Position numbers and translations under genes: made by a program. The notes beneath the pieces are model-generated. The model had not been told where the DNA came from, ran no database searches, and saw nothing but the letters and a program-made list of their open reading frames with translations. Of a stretch of DNA of 64,000 nt, positions 26,494 through 35,591 are shown in pieces (positions within the stretch are counted from its first letter, which is position 1; the number at the start of each line of letters is the position of its first letter). This DNA is from Salegentibacter salegens. GTDB taxonomy: Bacteria; Bacteroidota; Bacteroidia; Flavobacteriales; Flavobacteriaceae. The stretch spans positions 3,534,001 to 3,598,000 of the forward strand of contig NZ_LT670848.1 in NCBI RefSeq assembly GCF_900142975.1, written 5' to 3'.

Positions 26494-28380
26494 ATGTGTG
26501 GTATAGCAGGAAGTGTAAATAGTGAATTATTATCTGGCCATATTGATCTAATCCATCATAGAGGGCCTGATGCCCGGGCACGTGTTAAGACAAATTTAGG
26601 CCCACATAGGGTGGATCTGGGCCATACACGTTTATCAATTTTAGAACTCTCAGAAGCTGGGAGTCAACCTATGTTTACAGATTGTGGGAACTATGCTATT
26701 GTTTTTAATGGAGAAATCTATAATCATTTAACCTTAAGAGCTCAAATACAAGGGGTTTCCTTTAGAGGACATTCCGATACTGAAACGATCTTGTATTATC
26801 TTAGAGAATATGGCATTGATGCGGTAATGAAGTTTACCGGTATTTTTGCTTTTGCTTTTCTAGATAAAAAAAAGGAAAAGTTATACCTGGCGCGGGATCA
26901 TTTTGGAGTTAAACCTTTATACTATTTTAGCAAGGGCAATAAATTAATTTTTGGCTCTGAATTAAAAATCATTAAAAATAATAGAGATTATACCAAAGAA
27001 GTTGATACCTCGGCGCTTAATACCTTTCTTACTTTAAATTATAATCCTGCCCCCCAAACTCTTTTTAAGAATATCAAAAAACTCGAAGCTGCTACTTATT
27101 TGGAATATAGCAACAATGGCGATCTTCACTCGGTTGAATATTGGGATAAAAAACAAAAGATAAATTATAATATATCTATAAATGATGCCATCTCTGAGTA
27201 TAAAAGACTAATGGAGCAGGCTGTAAAGAGACAGCTTCTTAGTGATGTGCCGGTAGGTTTATTGTTAAGTGGAGGGCTTGACTCTGCTGTTTTAGGGTAT
27301 TTAATGAATAAAAACTCATCCAGCCCCATTCAATCCTTTACGGTGGGATTTGAAGGTAAAGGAAGGTTTAATGAATTGGATGATGCCCGGGAAACAGCCA
27401 ATTGGATCAATGCTGATCATCATGAGATATATCTTAACCGGGAGGAGTATATGGAGTACTATTATAATTCTTTTTATTATACTGAAGAACCTATTGCCGC
27501 CCCGCCCATTCCCGCTTTACTCCACGTCTCCAAACTTGCATCACAATCGGTAAAAGTAGTATTAAGCGGCCAGGGCGCCGATGAGCCCATGGCTGGTTAT
27601 AAAAGATATAAAGGAGAGAAATTGCTGGCAAATTATCAAAAGTTGCTATCCCTTATGCCTTTATCATTCTTATCGAAATTCTTACCCGCCAATCATATTA
27701 TGGATAGAGGAATCTATTCTTCACAATTTAAAGAAGAATTGGAGCGCTTTATTGGAATTTACACCCTGTTTACCCCAGCTTTAAAAGAAAATTTATATCA
27801 GAAAAGTATTCATCCGCTAATCGCGGAAGACGAGAGAAAGACTTTTGAGAAACTTTATAATCAGGCAGATCAATCTGGTGATTCCCTATCGAAACTTCTC
27901 TATATGGATACCCGCAGTTTATTACCAGATCAACTTTTGTTGTTTAATGATAAAGTTACAATGGCAAATTCTATAGAAAACAGGGTGCCATATTTAGATA
28001 TCGATCTAATTAATTTTATAGAAACCTTGCCCATTAAAATGAAATTAAATGGGCAATTAACAAAGTTTGTTCTTCGTAAAGCAGCTGAACAATGGTTGCC
28101 AGCTTCCATAATTAATAGAAAAAAACGAGCTTTTGAAACACCTGTAGGAGAGTGGTTTAAAAAAGAACTTTCCGATACATTACTTCAACTCGTGGATAGT
28201 TCAGATTCCTTTAGCCGGAGTTATTTCAATATAGATTTTGTTAAAAATATGGTAAAGATGCACAAAACTAAAAAGAAAGATTATAAAAAGCATCTTTTTA
28301 TGTTATTGTCATTGGAACTGTGGTATAAGAATTTCTATCTCAACGATGAAATGGAAACTTCTAAACACAAATCTTTTTAA
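26494..28380 (+). CDS. asnB: Asparagine synthase, glutamine-hydrolysing (AsnB family)
   Basis: A 628-residue class II amidotransferase. Cys2 of MCGIAGSV is the glutaminase nucleophile, and HRGPDA and NGEIYNH are further glutaminase-domain residues. The synthetase domain has the pyrophosphatase loop LLSGGLDSAV near residue 256 and the GQGADEPMAGY segment. In polysaccharide clusters, such enzymes often amidate uronic acids rather than aspartate. Its location inside a glycan cluster makes that the more likely role, but the sequence alone does not decide it. Confidence 0.88.
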   Translation: MCGIAGSVNSELLSGHIDLIHHRGPDARARVKTNLGPHRVDLGHTRLSILELSEAGSQPMFTDCGNYAIVFNGEIYNHLTLRAQIQGVSFRGHSDTETILYYLREYGIDAVMKFTGIFAFAFLDKKKEKLYLARDHFGVKPLYYFSKGNKLIFGSELKIIKNNRDYTKEVDTSALNTFLTLNYNPAPQTLFKNIKKLEAATYLEYSNNGDLHSVEYWDKKQKINYNISINDAISEYKRLMEQAVKRQLLSDVPVGLLLSGGLDSAVLGYLMNKNSSSPIQSFTVGFEGKGRFNELDDARETANWINADHHEIYLNREEYMEYYYNSFYYTEEPIAAPPIPALLHVSKLASQSVKVVLSGQGADEPMAGYKRYKGEKLLANYQKLLSLMPLSFLSKFLPANHIMDRGIYSSQFKEELERFIGIYTLFTPALKENLYQKSIHPLIAEDERKTFEKLYNQADQSGDSLSKLLYMDTRSLLPDQLLLFNDKVTMANSIENRVPYLDIDLINFIETLPIKMKLNGQLTKFVLRKAAEQWLPASIINRKKRAFETPVGEWFKKELSDTLLQLVDSSDSFSRSYFNIDFVKNMVKMHKTKKKDYKKHLFMLLSLELWYKNFYLNDEMETSKHKSF

Positions 28381-28417
28381 CAAAAAAGAATTATTTGTGT
28401 GGGTTTAATCTCTTGAT

Positions 28418-28894
28418 ATGGAAAATAAAAAAATTATCCTCCTTAGTTCCGATGGGGGACACCTTGCACAAATACTAGAACTTAATGAAATGTTTCTTAA
28501 GTACAATTACCTTATTGTAACAGAGGAATCTCCTGCTACGCTACCGTTAAGGGAGAAGTATAATATTAAATTTTTAAAGGCAAGGGCTAAAGGGAAAAAA
28601 AGAAATCTTGCTTTTATATTCGTTTTATTTTTCAATGCTTTTATTTCCCTAAAAATTCTGATACAGCATTTTCCTAAAGCAATAATAACCACAGGTAGTT
28701 CTACTACCGTTCCCATGTGTTTACTTGGGAAACTGGGAGGGACTAAAATAATCTACATACTCTCTTATGCACGGGTTAATTCCAGAGCATTTTCGGCAGA
28801 TATTTTATATCCTATTGCCGATAAATTTATAATACAATGGCCAGGCGTGAAGAAGTTTTATAAGAAAGCAGTGTATTTAGGTGGAATCTATTAA
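28418..28894 (+). CDS. pssD: PssD/Alg14-like glycosyltransferase subunit
   Basis: A 158-residue protein matching the membrane-anchoring half of a split GT28 transferase. SSDGGHLAQILEL is the N-terminal nucleotide-binding loop, TTGSSTTVPMCLLGKLGG the central segment with a hydrophobic helix, and KFIIQWPGVKKFYKKAVYLG the end. It recruits the catalytic PssE/Alg13 partner, encoded immediately downstream, to the membrane. Together the two form one transferase that adds a single sugar. Confidence 0.85.
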   Translation: MENKKIILLSSDGGHLAQILELNEMFLKYNYLIVTEESPATLPLREKYNIKFLKARAKGKKRNLAFIFVLFFNAFISLKILIQHFPKAIITTGSSTTVPMCLLGKLGGTKIIYILSYARVNSRAFSADILYPIADKFIIQWPGVKKFYKKAVYLGGIY

Positions 28895-28915
28895 TTGTTA
28901 AATAAACATTTAAAC

Positions 28916-29395
28916 ATGATATTAGTATTATTAGGAACCTTCCCGGCCACATTTAATAGGCCTCTGGTGGAGATTCATAGCTTGTGTAAAAGGGGAATAA
29001 TAGATGAGAAAGTGATTGTGCAGAATGGACATACTAGATTTGAATCAGAATTGCTGCAATTAAGACCTTTTATTCCACCTGATGAATTAACAGAGCTATA
29101 TAAAGAAGCACGTTTAGTAATTACCCAGGCAGGTACCGGCTCTCTAATTAAAGGAATGAAGTTGAATAAGAAAATTATCTCTATTCCAAGATTGGCAAAA
29201 TATGGAGAAGTAGTAGATGACCATCAGGAAGAAATCCTAAATGAATTTACAAAGCAGAATTATGTTTTACCCTGGACCGAGAATGTTGCTTTGGAAAATG
29301 TTCTGGAAAAAATAGATAATTTTAAACCTGCCTCTTATATATCTACCAAACAAAATATAATAGATCACTTAGAAGAATATATCGATTCTTTATAA
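28916..29395 (+). CDS. pssE: PssE/Alg13-like glycosyltransferase subunit
   Basis: A 159-residue C-terminal GT28 domain that binds the donor nucleotide sugar. MILVLLGTFPATFNRP is the start of the domain and ITQAGTGSLIKGMKLNKKII the glycine-rich donor loop, where Alg13-type proteins have HaGaGS; the first His is replaced by Gln here. I chose the ATG at 28916; a TTG at 28895 directly follows the pssD stop. The adjacency to pssD is the expected arrangement. Confidence 0.83.
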   Translation: MILVLLGTFPATFNRPLVEIHSLCKRGIIDEKVIVQNGHTRFESELLQLRPFIPPDELTELYKEARLVITQAGTGSLIKGMKLNKKIISIPRLAKYGEVVDDHQEEILNEFTKQNYVLPWTENVALENVLEKIDNFKPASYISTKQNIIDHLEEYIDSL

Positions 29396-29428
29396 CAATT
29401 TTCCAGTTATTTACTTTCTTATTTTTAA

Positions 29429-29557
29429 GTAAAAAATCTTAAACGACGTTCAAAAAAAGAAACAATTAGAGGATCCATCAGCAACCAGGTTGGGAACTAT
29501 ATTTATAAAATTAATGAATCTGCTTACAAAGTAACCGTATTTAATATTACAGAGAAT
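29429..29557 (+). other. Open frame without a start codon, in frame with the next deacetylase gene
   Basis: After a TAA at 29426-29428 there are 43 sense codons in frame with the ATG at 29558 (reading RRSKKETIRG, then NQVGNYIYKINESAYKVTVF), but no ATG, GTG or TTG. It may be the decayed 5' end of a longer gene, or an untranslated leader that happens to be open. Confidence 0.45.
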
Positions 29558-30364
29558 ATGTTAGACCAAATGCAACTAAAAATTTATTATCGGTTTTTAG
29601 AATTAATAGCCTTATCCCCCATCAAAGAAAATAATGTTGAAAGCTCTTTTAAAAAATGTTTTATTTATTATGATTATGAAAGAGAATTTAGCGGTCACAA
29701 AATTAATCTTTCAGATGGCGATATAGAGCATTTATTAAACCACTTAGATGAGATAAACCTAAAAACAACCTGGTTTACAGTAGGGAAAGTAATAGAAAAA
29801 TATCCTGAAACCATTTTTAAGATAAAAGAAAGAGGTCATGAGATTGGGTCACATACTTTTACGCATACATCTCCCAAGGTTATGAAGAAGATTAATCTGG
29901 AAACCGATTTCGTTAATTTTGAAAAAATTTGTTCTACAGAAAAACTTTCAGTTGAGGGTTTTCATTCACCAAATGGGCAATGGAATACAAAAATGTTTAA
30001 TTTTTTAGTAAAAAATAAATTTATCTATGATGTTATTTCATTACCGTTAACAGGAAAAAAAATAACCCCCATGAAATTTCAAATTTTTAAAACATATCCT
30101 CTTGTGAGGCTGGTAACAATAGGAGATGACTGGCCACTTTTTGGAGCTAACAAGAGCAGGAGGGAAGTTTTTGAGTATTTTAAAAGCCTTTATCTTATAC
30201 CAAAAATCGGCGATATTTTTGGAATTGGATTTCACCCCTGGATATTATATTCTGATAAGAGCATATTAATGGGGTACAAAGATTTTCTTTCATATTTAAA
30301 CCAACAAGAAAATACCGTTATTAAACCTGCAGGATATTTTGTTAATAACCTTAAATTATCTTAA
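29558..30364 (+). CDS. Polysaccharide deacetylase family protein (second of two)
   Basis: A 268-residue NodB-type protein. The H-x3-H metal pair is in GSHTFTH at residues 99 and 103. The usual TFDDG first motif is represented by YYDYERE (D39), so the base/metal Asp arrangement is altered, as in the PuuE/DUF3473-type branch. SVEGFHSPNGQW is the third-motif region. No signal peptide is evident. The open frame continues 43 codons upstream without a start codon, so the gene may be shortened at its 5' end. Substrate unknown, probably an amino sugar of the polymer. Confidence 0.75.
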   Translation: MLDQMQLKIYYRFLELIALSPIKENNVESSFKKCFIYYDYEREFSGHKINLSDGDIEHLLNHLDEINLKTTWFTVGKVIEKYPETIFKIKERGHEIGSHTFTHTSPKVMKKINLETDFVNFEKICSTEKLSVEGFHSPNGQWNTKMFNFLVKNKFIYDVISLPLTGKKITPMKFQIFKTYPLVRLVTIGDDWPLFGANKSRREVFEYFKSLYLIPKIGDIFGIGFHPWILYSDKSILMGYKDFLSYLNQQENTVIKPAGYFVNNLKLS

Positions 30365-30466
30365 TGAAACACTGAAATATTTTGAGAGAAATGTTTCTTC
30401 CTTAATATTAGGGATTCTGATTAATAAAAATCATAAATAATTTAGACTAATTTCATTTCGTTAAAA

Positions 30467-31492
30467 ATGAATTCAATAATGCTCTCCGTGGTTATGCCTG
30501 TTTATAATGGTGAAAAATATTTGGAAGATGCTATAATCAGCGTTTTGAAACAAACATTTACCGAATATGAATTGTTGATAATTGATGATGGATCTACAGA
30601 TTCTTCAATCCAAATAATTCAAGCCATTAAAGATCCCAGAATCAGGTTACTTAGAAATGTAAAAAATGAAGGAATTTCCTTTTCTAGAAATGTGGGTCTT
30701 AAAGAAGCAAAAGGTGATTTTTTGGCCTGGATGGATTGTGATGACCTCATAGAACCAAACAGATTCGAAGTTCAAATTAATTATTTAAGAGACCATCCGG
30801 AATTCGGGATTTGTGGAACCGCCCAGAATAGATTTGGTGAAGGAAAGCCAAGGGTTACCAGAGAATTTTCTGATCCTGAGGTGATTAAAGCTGCCTTATT
30901 GTTTCGTCCTGCAATTCGTCCTCCCACCGCGATGTATCGCATGGAGTTGATAAGAGAAGCAAATTTGACCTATGACACAAGACTAGCAGTGGCGGAAGAT
31001 TATGACTTTTTTTTTGAGGCTAGTTTTCATTTTCCAATTAAAAATCTTGATGAGGTTCTTTATCATTACCGGGCTTCAGAATCAAGTATTATGAAAGTTT
31101 ATTCTGCACGCCAGGAATCCATGTATAAATTTCATAAAATAATCTATTCCAAAGCTTTTAAGAGGATGAATATTTTGGATTTAGAGAGGAATTTTGATTT
31201 ACATTATATTTGTACTTCTACGCAATTAATTTCATCTCTTAAAAAACTATCTAAAATTTTTGATTGGCTGATTTTTCTAAAAGATAAGAACGCAGAAGTT
31301 AAATTGTATGATGAATTTTCCTTCAATAGGGTATTGGCTTCAAGATTTTTTTTCGTTTGTAAAAAGGCTTCACAAATTGGACCGCGAACCTTCTTTTTTT
31401 ATTTAAAGAACAAAAAAAGATTTCCTACAGATGAATCTTTTTCTAAGGTGAGACTTTTGGCGCGTTGTGTATTATATCATAAAAAATTTTAA
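30467..31492 (+). CDS. Glycosyltransferase, GT2 family
   Basis: A 341-residue inverting GT-A transferase. SVVMPVYNGEKYLEDAI and LLIIDDGSTDSS are the nucleotide-binding N-terminal motifs, and WMDCDDL gives the DxD metal site near residue 92. AEDYDFFFEA near residue 175 is the acceptor/catalytic base region. The last 100 residues are rich in aromatic and basic residues with no clear transmembrane helix. A second start at MLSVVMP (30479) is possible. Sugar specificity cannot be read. Confidence 0.88.
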   Translation: MNSIMLSVVMPVYNGEKYLEDAIISVLKQTFTEYELLIIDDGSTDSSIQIIQAIKDPRIRLLRNVKNEGISFSRNVGLKEAKGDFLAWMDCDDLIEPNRFEVQINYLRDHPEFGICGTAQNRFGEGKPRVTREFSDPEVIKAALLFRPAIRPPTAMYRMELIREANLTYDTRLAVAEDYDFFFEASFHFPIKNLDEVLYHYRASESSIMKVYSARQESMYKFHKIIYSKAFKRMNILDLERNFDLHYICTSTQLISSLKKLSKIFDWLIFLKDKNAEVKLYDEFSFNRVLASRFFFVCKKASQIGPRTFFFYLKNKKRFPTDESFSKVRLLARCVLYHKKF

Positions 31493-31724
31493 AATTGCCT
31501 TTACTTCAGTTTTCTTTCAACTTCTTTTAGTTGATGCTTTTTTAAAATCATATTTTATGGTGATTAATTATGTATTTCTCCTTATCAAAAAACCAGAAAA
31601 TTAAGGACGCTTCTTAAGCGGGTTTTTAGGGTATTGACGAATCCCTATAAGGAAAATTTTTGTTTTTCGTCTAATTGTTTAGTGAAGGATATTTTTTTAC
31701 AGTTAAAATAACATTTTAAGAAGG

Positions 31725-32471
31725 ATGGAAATTGGTTTACTTACAGATCATTTTATAACAGATTTCAGATTAAAAACACTAAACCCAATTTTAAAAGATG
31801 ATAATTTTTTAATTCGGGTAGCATTAATAGATGACCGCCCAAAAAAATCTTTACTACAAAGACTTAAAAACAATATTAAACGGGGGCGTGGAGGCTATAT
31901 CTTTATTATGGCTTTTAAAAATTTATTTGCAGAAAAAGAAAAGGGAATCAAAACAAAAGAATTTTGTAGTAAAAACAAGATTGCAATAATTGAAACTAAA
32001 AAGCCCTATTCTATTGATACTATAGAAATCTTAAGAAAATATAATTTAGATTTATTAATTCTGGTTGGGGGATATGGAATTATAAAAGAGCCTTTGCTTA
32101 AAATCACTCCTAAGGGCGTTCTATCTTACCATCATGGCAATATGAGAAAATATAGGGGAATGCCACCAGCATTTTGGGAATTATACAATAATGAAAATGA
32201 GATGGGAGTCACAGTTCAAATTTTATCTGCAGGCCTGGATAATGGAATTCCAATTGAGGAAATGTCAATTGATATTTTAAAAAATGATTCAGTAAAAAAA
32301 CTTCAAAGCAGAGCACTCGAAAAAAGTGAAAATATGCTTTATAGAGCTTTACAGAAATTACAAAATAATGATTATAAATCCCGGAAAATAGAAGAATTCG
32401 GAAAAATTTATACTTTACCTAATCTAAGACAATGGATATTATTGAATATTAGATTATCCATGAGGCGTTAA
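31725..32471 (+). CDS. Formyltransferase-fold protein, probable sugar N-formyltransferase
   Basis: A 248-residue protein of the methionyl-tRNA/sugar formyltransferase fold. The key phrase KGVLSYHHGNMRKYRG near residue 126 aligns with the family pattern N-x-H-(P)SLLPxYRG. The catalytic His is kept, but the preceding Asn is Ser, and SLLP is replaced by GNMR. The third catalytic residue, Asp, is present in SAGLDNGIP. It lacks the C-terminal tRNA-binding domain of Fmt, so a sugar or nucleotide-sugar substrate is more likely. It is the last gene of the exopolysaccharide cluster, after a 232-bp spacer. Confidence 0.72.
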   Translation: MEIGLLTDHFITDFRLKTLNPILKDDNFLIRVALIDDRPKKSLLQRLKNNIKRGRGGYIFIMAFKNLFAEKEKGIKTKEFCSKNKIAIIETKKPYSIDTIEILRKYNLDLLILVGGYGIIKEPLLKITPKGVLSYHHGNMRKYRGMPPAFWELYNNENEMGVTVQILSAGLDNGIPIEEMSIDILKNDSVKKLQSRALEKSENMLYRALQKLQNNDYKSRKIEEFGKIYTLPNLRQWILLNIRLSMRR

Positions 32472-32726
32472 GTAGAAAAATTCAGGTCTACAAAAGAGGG
32501 AGATATTAGACCAATCATTATTCATTTAATGTTGACAAAATTGGAAAAACAAATTCACGATTTCCTTACTTAAATATTGACTATAAGGCTTAGTGTTTAT
32601 TAGGGGCTATAGCATTATTAAGACTCCTGTCTCTACTACTTTTTAAATCACTCTAAGTATATAAAACCAGAAAAAGTAAATTCACATTTTCAGGATATTG
32701 CTTCACCGGTGCATAAGCTTCTTATT

Positions 32727-33605
32727 CTATTGTAGATGATAGACACGTATGTAATCTATTTCCATAACAGCCGGGAATAAGGAATCATCAACTCCTTCGG
32801 CTCCTCCATATCTACCCCCTATTACCATATCGATTAAAAAATAAAACGAATTATCGAATGGCCAGTTCTCTTCGGTAGGGGAAGAGGGCTTGTTTAAGGT
32901 GTAAATCACTTTATCCGGATCATCAACATAAAACTTAATATATTGATCTGTCCATAATATCCCATAGGCATGAAATTCTTCTTCAACTGTTTCCAGATAA
33001 TTATTTGCACTTATCAATGTGCCATTCTTCGTATTATTAATGGCGGTATGAACGTTTATGTAGGTTTCATTCGGTTTATGACTAAAATACTCCATCATAT
33101 CAATCTCTCCGGCTTCCGGCCATCCTACTGTTTCTATATTTTCACCAAATAGAGCGAATTTTGCCCAAATACCTTTTTTTTCCTGTTCGGGAAGTTTCGC
33201 GCTAATTTCAATCCGACCGTATTTAAAGGTATAATGACTACTCAACCGGGCAGAAGTATATACTCCATCATTCTTTCTCGCATTTATCTTTAAAGTTCCT
33301 TCATCCAATGTCGCGTTTTCTTCCTGATAAATTTGCAGTTGGTCTGTAACGTCAGGATTTGTGGTGTTTTTAGATTCAAAAAACCAGATATCGGTCGATA
33401 ATACTGGCTCATTATATTCTTCAGCCCACACCAATACTACGTCTTCCCAGTCTATATTGTCCTCATTGGGAATCTCCATGGTTTTGTCTTTTTTTGAACC
33501 GTTTTCTGCTTCCGGGGAATCGTCCGTAGAGCTACAACTTAGAAGAAATAAACAAAAGATTAAAGTTGGAAGGCTTAGATTAAAATAAAATTTATTTTTC
33601 TTCAT
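32727..33605 (-). CDS. Glycoside hydrolase family 16 lipoprotein
   Basis: A 292-residue surface or periplasmic beta-glucanase-fold enzyme. The lipobox LLSC with Cys near residue 24 follows a hydrophobic leader and is followed by an acidic spacer (SSTDDSPEAENGSKK). The GH16 catalytic motif EIDMME is at residues 167-172, giving a nucleophile and acid/base spaced as in retaining GH16 enzymes. GH16 cleaves beta-1,3 or beta-1,4 glucans and galactans; the exact substrate is not clear. It is convergent with the exopolysaccharide cluster and could trim or release that polymer, or act on algal glycans. Confidence 0.88.
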   Translation of the reverse strand: MKKNKFYFNLSLPTLIFCLFLLSCSSTDDSPEAENGSKKDKTMEIPNEDNIDWEDVVLVWAEEYNEPVLSTDIWFFESKNTTNPDVTDQLQIYQEENATLDEGTLKINARKNDGVYTSARLSSHYTFKYGRIEISAKLPEQEKKGIWAKFALFGENIETVGWPEAGEIDMMEYFSHKPNETYINVHTAINNTKNGTLISANNYLETVEEEFHAYGILWTDQYIKFYVDDPDKVIYTLNKPSSPTEENWPFDNSFYFLIDMVIGGRYGGAEGVDDSLFPAVMEIDYIRVYHLQ

Positions 33606-34333
33606 ATATTTATTTTTATTGCTGATTAATTACTTTAATTATTAAAAATAGTAATTAATTACAGGTTGATCTGTAAAAATATTAGTAATTTAATATTGGT
33701 ATTCGATAAATTTTTTCCGGAAAGATACAATACGAGTAATAAAGGGTATTTCGGTTGTTTTCCCTTTTATACACTTTGCTTTTAGCAAATAAATATATAG
33801 TTTCGTAAATTAAAAAACCTATACTGAAAGAGTACTGATATTAAGTAGGTTGTATTTAGTCTTTTTTTAATCATAGAATACGAAGCGATCTTTAGTCTTT
33901 AAACGGACTATACTGATAATTTTATATTCCTTTTAAAGGTTAGTCATTAATAAGGCAGCTGTGTTATATCAAAATTATAGCACTAAAATGAGTCTAACTA
34001 TATCTACTTTTTCCCGAGCTTTTCAAATTTTCACCTGTATTTTATGCCAGATTATAGTACCATAGGTATATAGTTTCCAATTTAAAGGTTTATTTGGAAT
34101 ACCCTTTTAGATTTTGAATATGTCTTTTTCAAAATTGTAAAATAGATTTTTTGATTAGCCTCAAAGGGTATTTTCAATTTAATTACAAAAGTCCCGTGGG
34201 CCTAACCGATGCTTTTGCAAAATAAATTTTAGGCCATTTAGTAACCTGATGGTAAAAACATTTTATTGATTAAAGCAAGATGTAGGTACTTAATGTCATC
34301 AACTCGAAGCATTTTGAAAAAGTAAGAATTAGT
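33606..34333. other. 728-bp AT-rich gap, no gene seen
   Basis: Upstream region of the GH16 gene and downstream region of the first lyase gene. All frames are closed by stops. No strong hairpin, repeat or consensus promoter was found by eye. Confidence 0.5.
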
Positions 34334-35185
34334 CTAATAACCCGGTTTTACTTCATCATAACTACTGTTTTTATCACCAATTCTAACTTCGTCATAATAA
34401 ATTACTCTCTGAGTAGCAGCGGTTCCCCATTTCCATTTATAGACACCAAATTTAAAATATGGATATTTTTCATCATTATAGCTGTTAGGCATATTTTGTC
34501 TATCAATAACTTTAACATCATCCATCCAAACTTCAAGTATACCTGTATTTGTATGGGAGTATTTTATATGAACTACCCAATCTATCCACTTGTTTTTAGG
34601 TATTTTTCCTAAATCTATATAGTGAAGCCCTTCTGAATTATTATCCTGCTTTATACGAGTGGAATCCCATCTTATCATCCATCTAATTCTATCATTTCCA
34701 GTAATAATGGCATTAGAAGGACTCCTGGCCGTTGTTTCTCCAACATCTGGTTGGTCATGCCACTGCCCAACAACTTCTTCAGTAGCATCAGATATGTAAC
34801 TATCTGGAAAATATTGTGAAAATCCATACCACCCTTCATCCAGAGTTGATGTTTGAATTTGAGTCATCTCGGCTCTAAATCCTCCCCAAATTTCAGGATC
34901 ACTATTTTTCAATTCAAATCGAGCTGCTGAATTTCCGAATCTTTTTATATTAATATTTAGTGAAAATGAATGATTCATTGTAAATTCAGAAAAGAAATCG
35001 CCTGAATCCGGGTCTACATCCAAATTCTTATCTTCAAAGATTTCTACTAATAATAAATTGTTGATATTTCTCTCTTTGGGAGGTTCAGGAGGGGAAGGCT
35101 GTGACTGCCTCTCTCCCAAAGCATAATGATAGTTTTGGGAAAATGCAGAGGTTGAAAAAAGTAATATAATAAAGAAATGCTTCAT
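34334..35185 (-). CDS. Exported heparin-lyase-I-like polysaccharide lyase, paralogue 1
   Basis: A 283-residue secreted protein with a signal peptide ending SAFSQ and a proline-rich spacer (SQPSPPEPPKER). The body is a jelly-roll of the Polysacc_lyase (PF14099, heparinase I/glucuronan lyase) type: WYGFSQYFPDSY, VVGQWHDQPD, SPSNAIITGNDRIRW and WIDWVVHIKYS. The His of QWHDQPD is the likely catalytic region. It is nearly identical to the paralogue at 35592-36758 over the C-terminal two-thirds but differs in the N-terminal third. Family members cut uronic-acid-containing polymers by beta-elimination. Confidence 0.8.
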   Translation of the reverse strand: MKHFFIILLFSTSAFSQNYHYALGERQSQPSPPEPPKERNINNLLLVEIFEDKNLDVDPDSGDFFSEFTMNHSFSLNINIKRFGNSAARFELKNSDPEIWGGFRAEMTQIQTSTLDEGWYGFSQYFPDSYISDATEEVVGQWHDQPDVGETTARSPSNAIITGNDRIRWMIRWDSTRIKQDNNSEGLHYIDLGKIPKNKWIDWVVHIKYSHTNTGILEVWMDDVKVIDRQNMPNSYNDEKYPYFKFGVYKWKWGTAATQRVIYYDEVRIGDKNSSYDEVKPGY

Positions 35186-35247
35186 TATAATATATATAAG
35201 AATTGTTACTAGTTATTTTTAATAATACCAACAGCTTAAACAGGGTT

Positions 35248-35460
35248 TTAAATACTGTTAGAACTATTAGGCTTTACTTCATAGTAAATGCTGTTTGTAT
35301 TACCAGCCCTCACTTCATCATAGAAATTAGTCTTTGGTTAAGCTGAGGTTTTCATTCCCAGTTATAAAATCCAAATTTGAAATAAAGGATAAAGGTAATC
35401 TTTTGCAATACATCCAAATTTCCAGTATACTTGCTAGACTCGCTCAGATCTAAATTATAA
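35248..35460 (-). pseudogene. Decayed 3' fragment of a third lyase paralogue
   Basis: On the minus strand, FYDEVRAGNTNSIYYEVKPN followed by a stop at 35248 matches the lyase C-terminus IYYDEVRIGDKNSSYEEVKP. Just upstream and in another frame, LYFKFGFYNWE matches PYFKFGVYKWKW, and SKYTGNLDV matches the earlier SHTNTGILEV. Frameshifts, an internal stop and a deletion show it is dead. It lies between the two intact paralogues, so three genes once stood in tandem. Confidence 0.75.
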
Positions 35461-35512
35461 TCGAGGTTACTATTTATGAATGTTTTTTGGTAAATTTAAT
35501 TGGAGGTATTTA

Positions 35513-35559
35513 GGTTCGCAAAACCGGTACGGGTTTTGATATTACCGGTTTTGCGAACC
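35513..35559. repeat. Perfect 17-bp inverted repeat (hairpin) downstream of lyase paralogue 2
   Basis: Arms GGTTCGCAAAACCGGTA (35513-35529) and its exact complement (35543-35559) enclose a 13-nt loop. It lies about 30 nt after the lyase 2 stop. There is no T-run, so it is either a non-canonical terminator, an mRNA 3'-end stabiliser or a small mobile-element relic. Confidence 0.6.
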
Positions 35560-35591
35560 ATAATAATAATATGTTTATTATTTATATTGTG

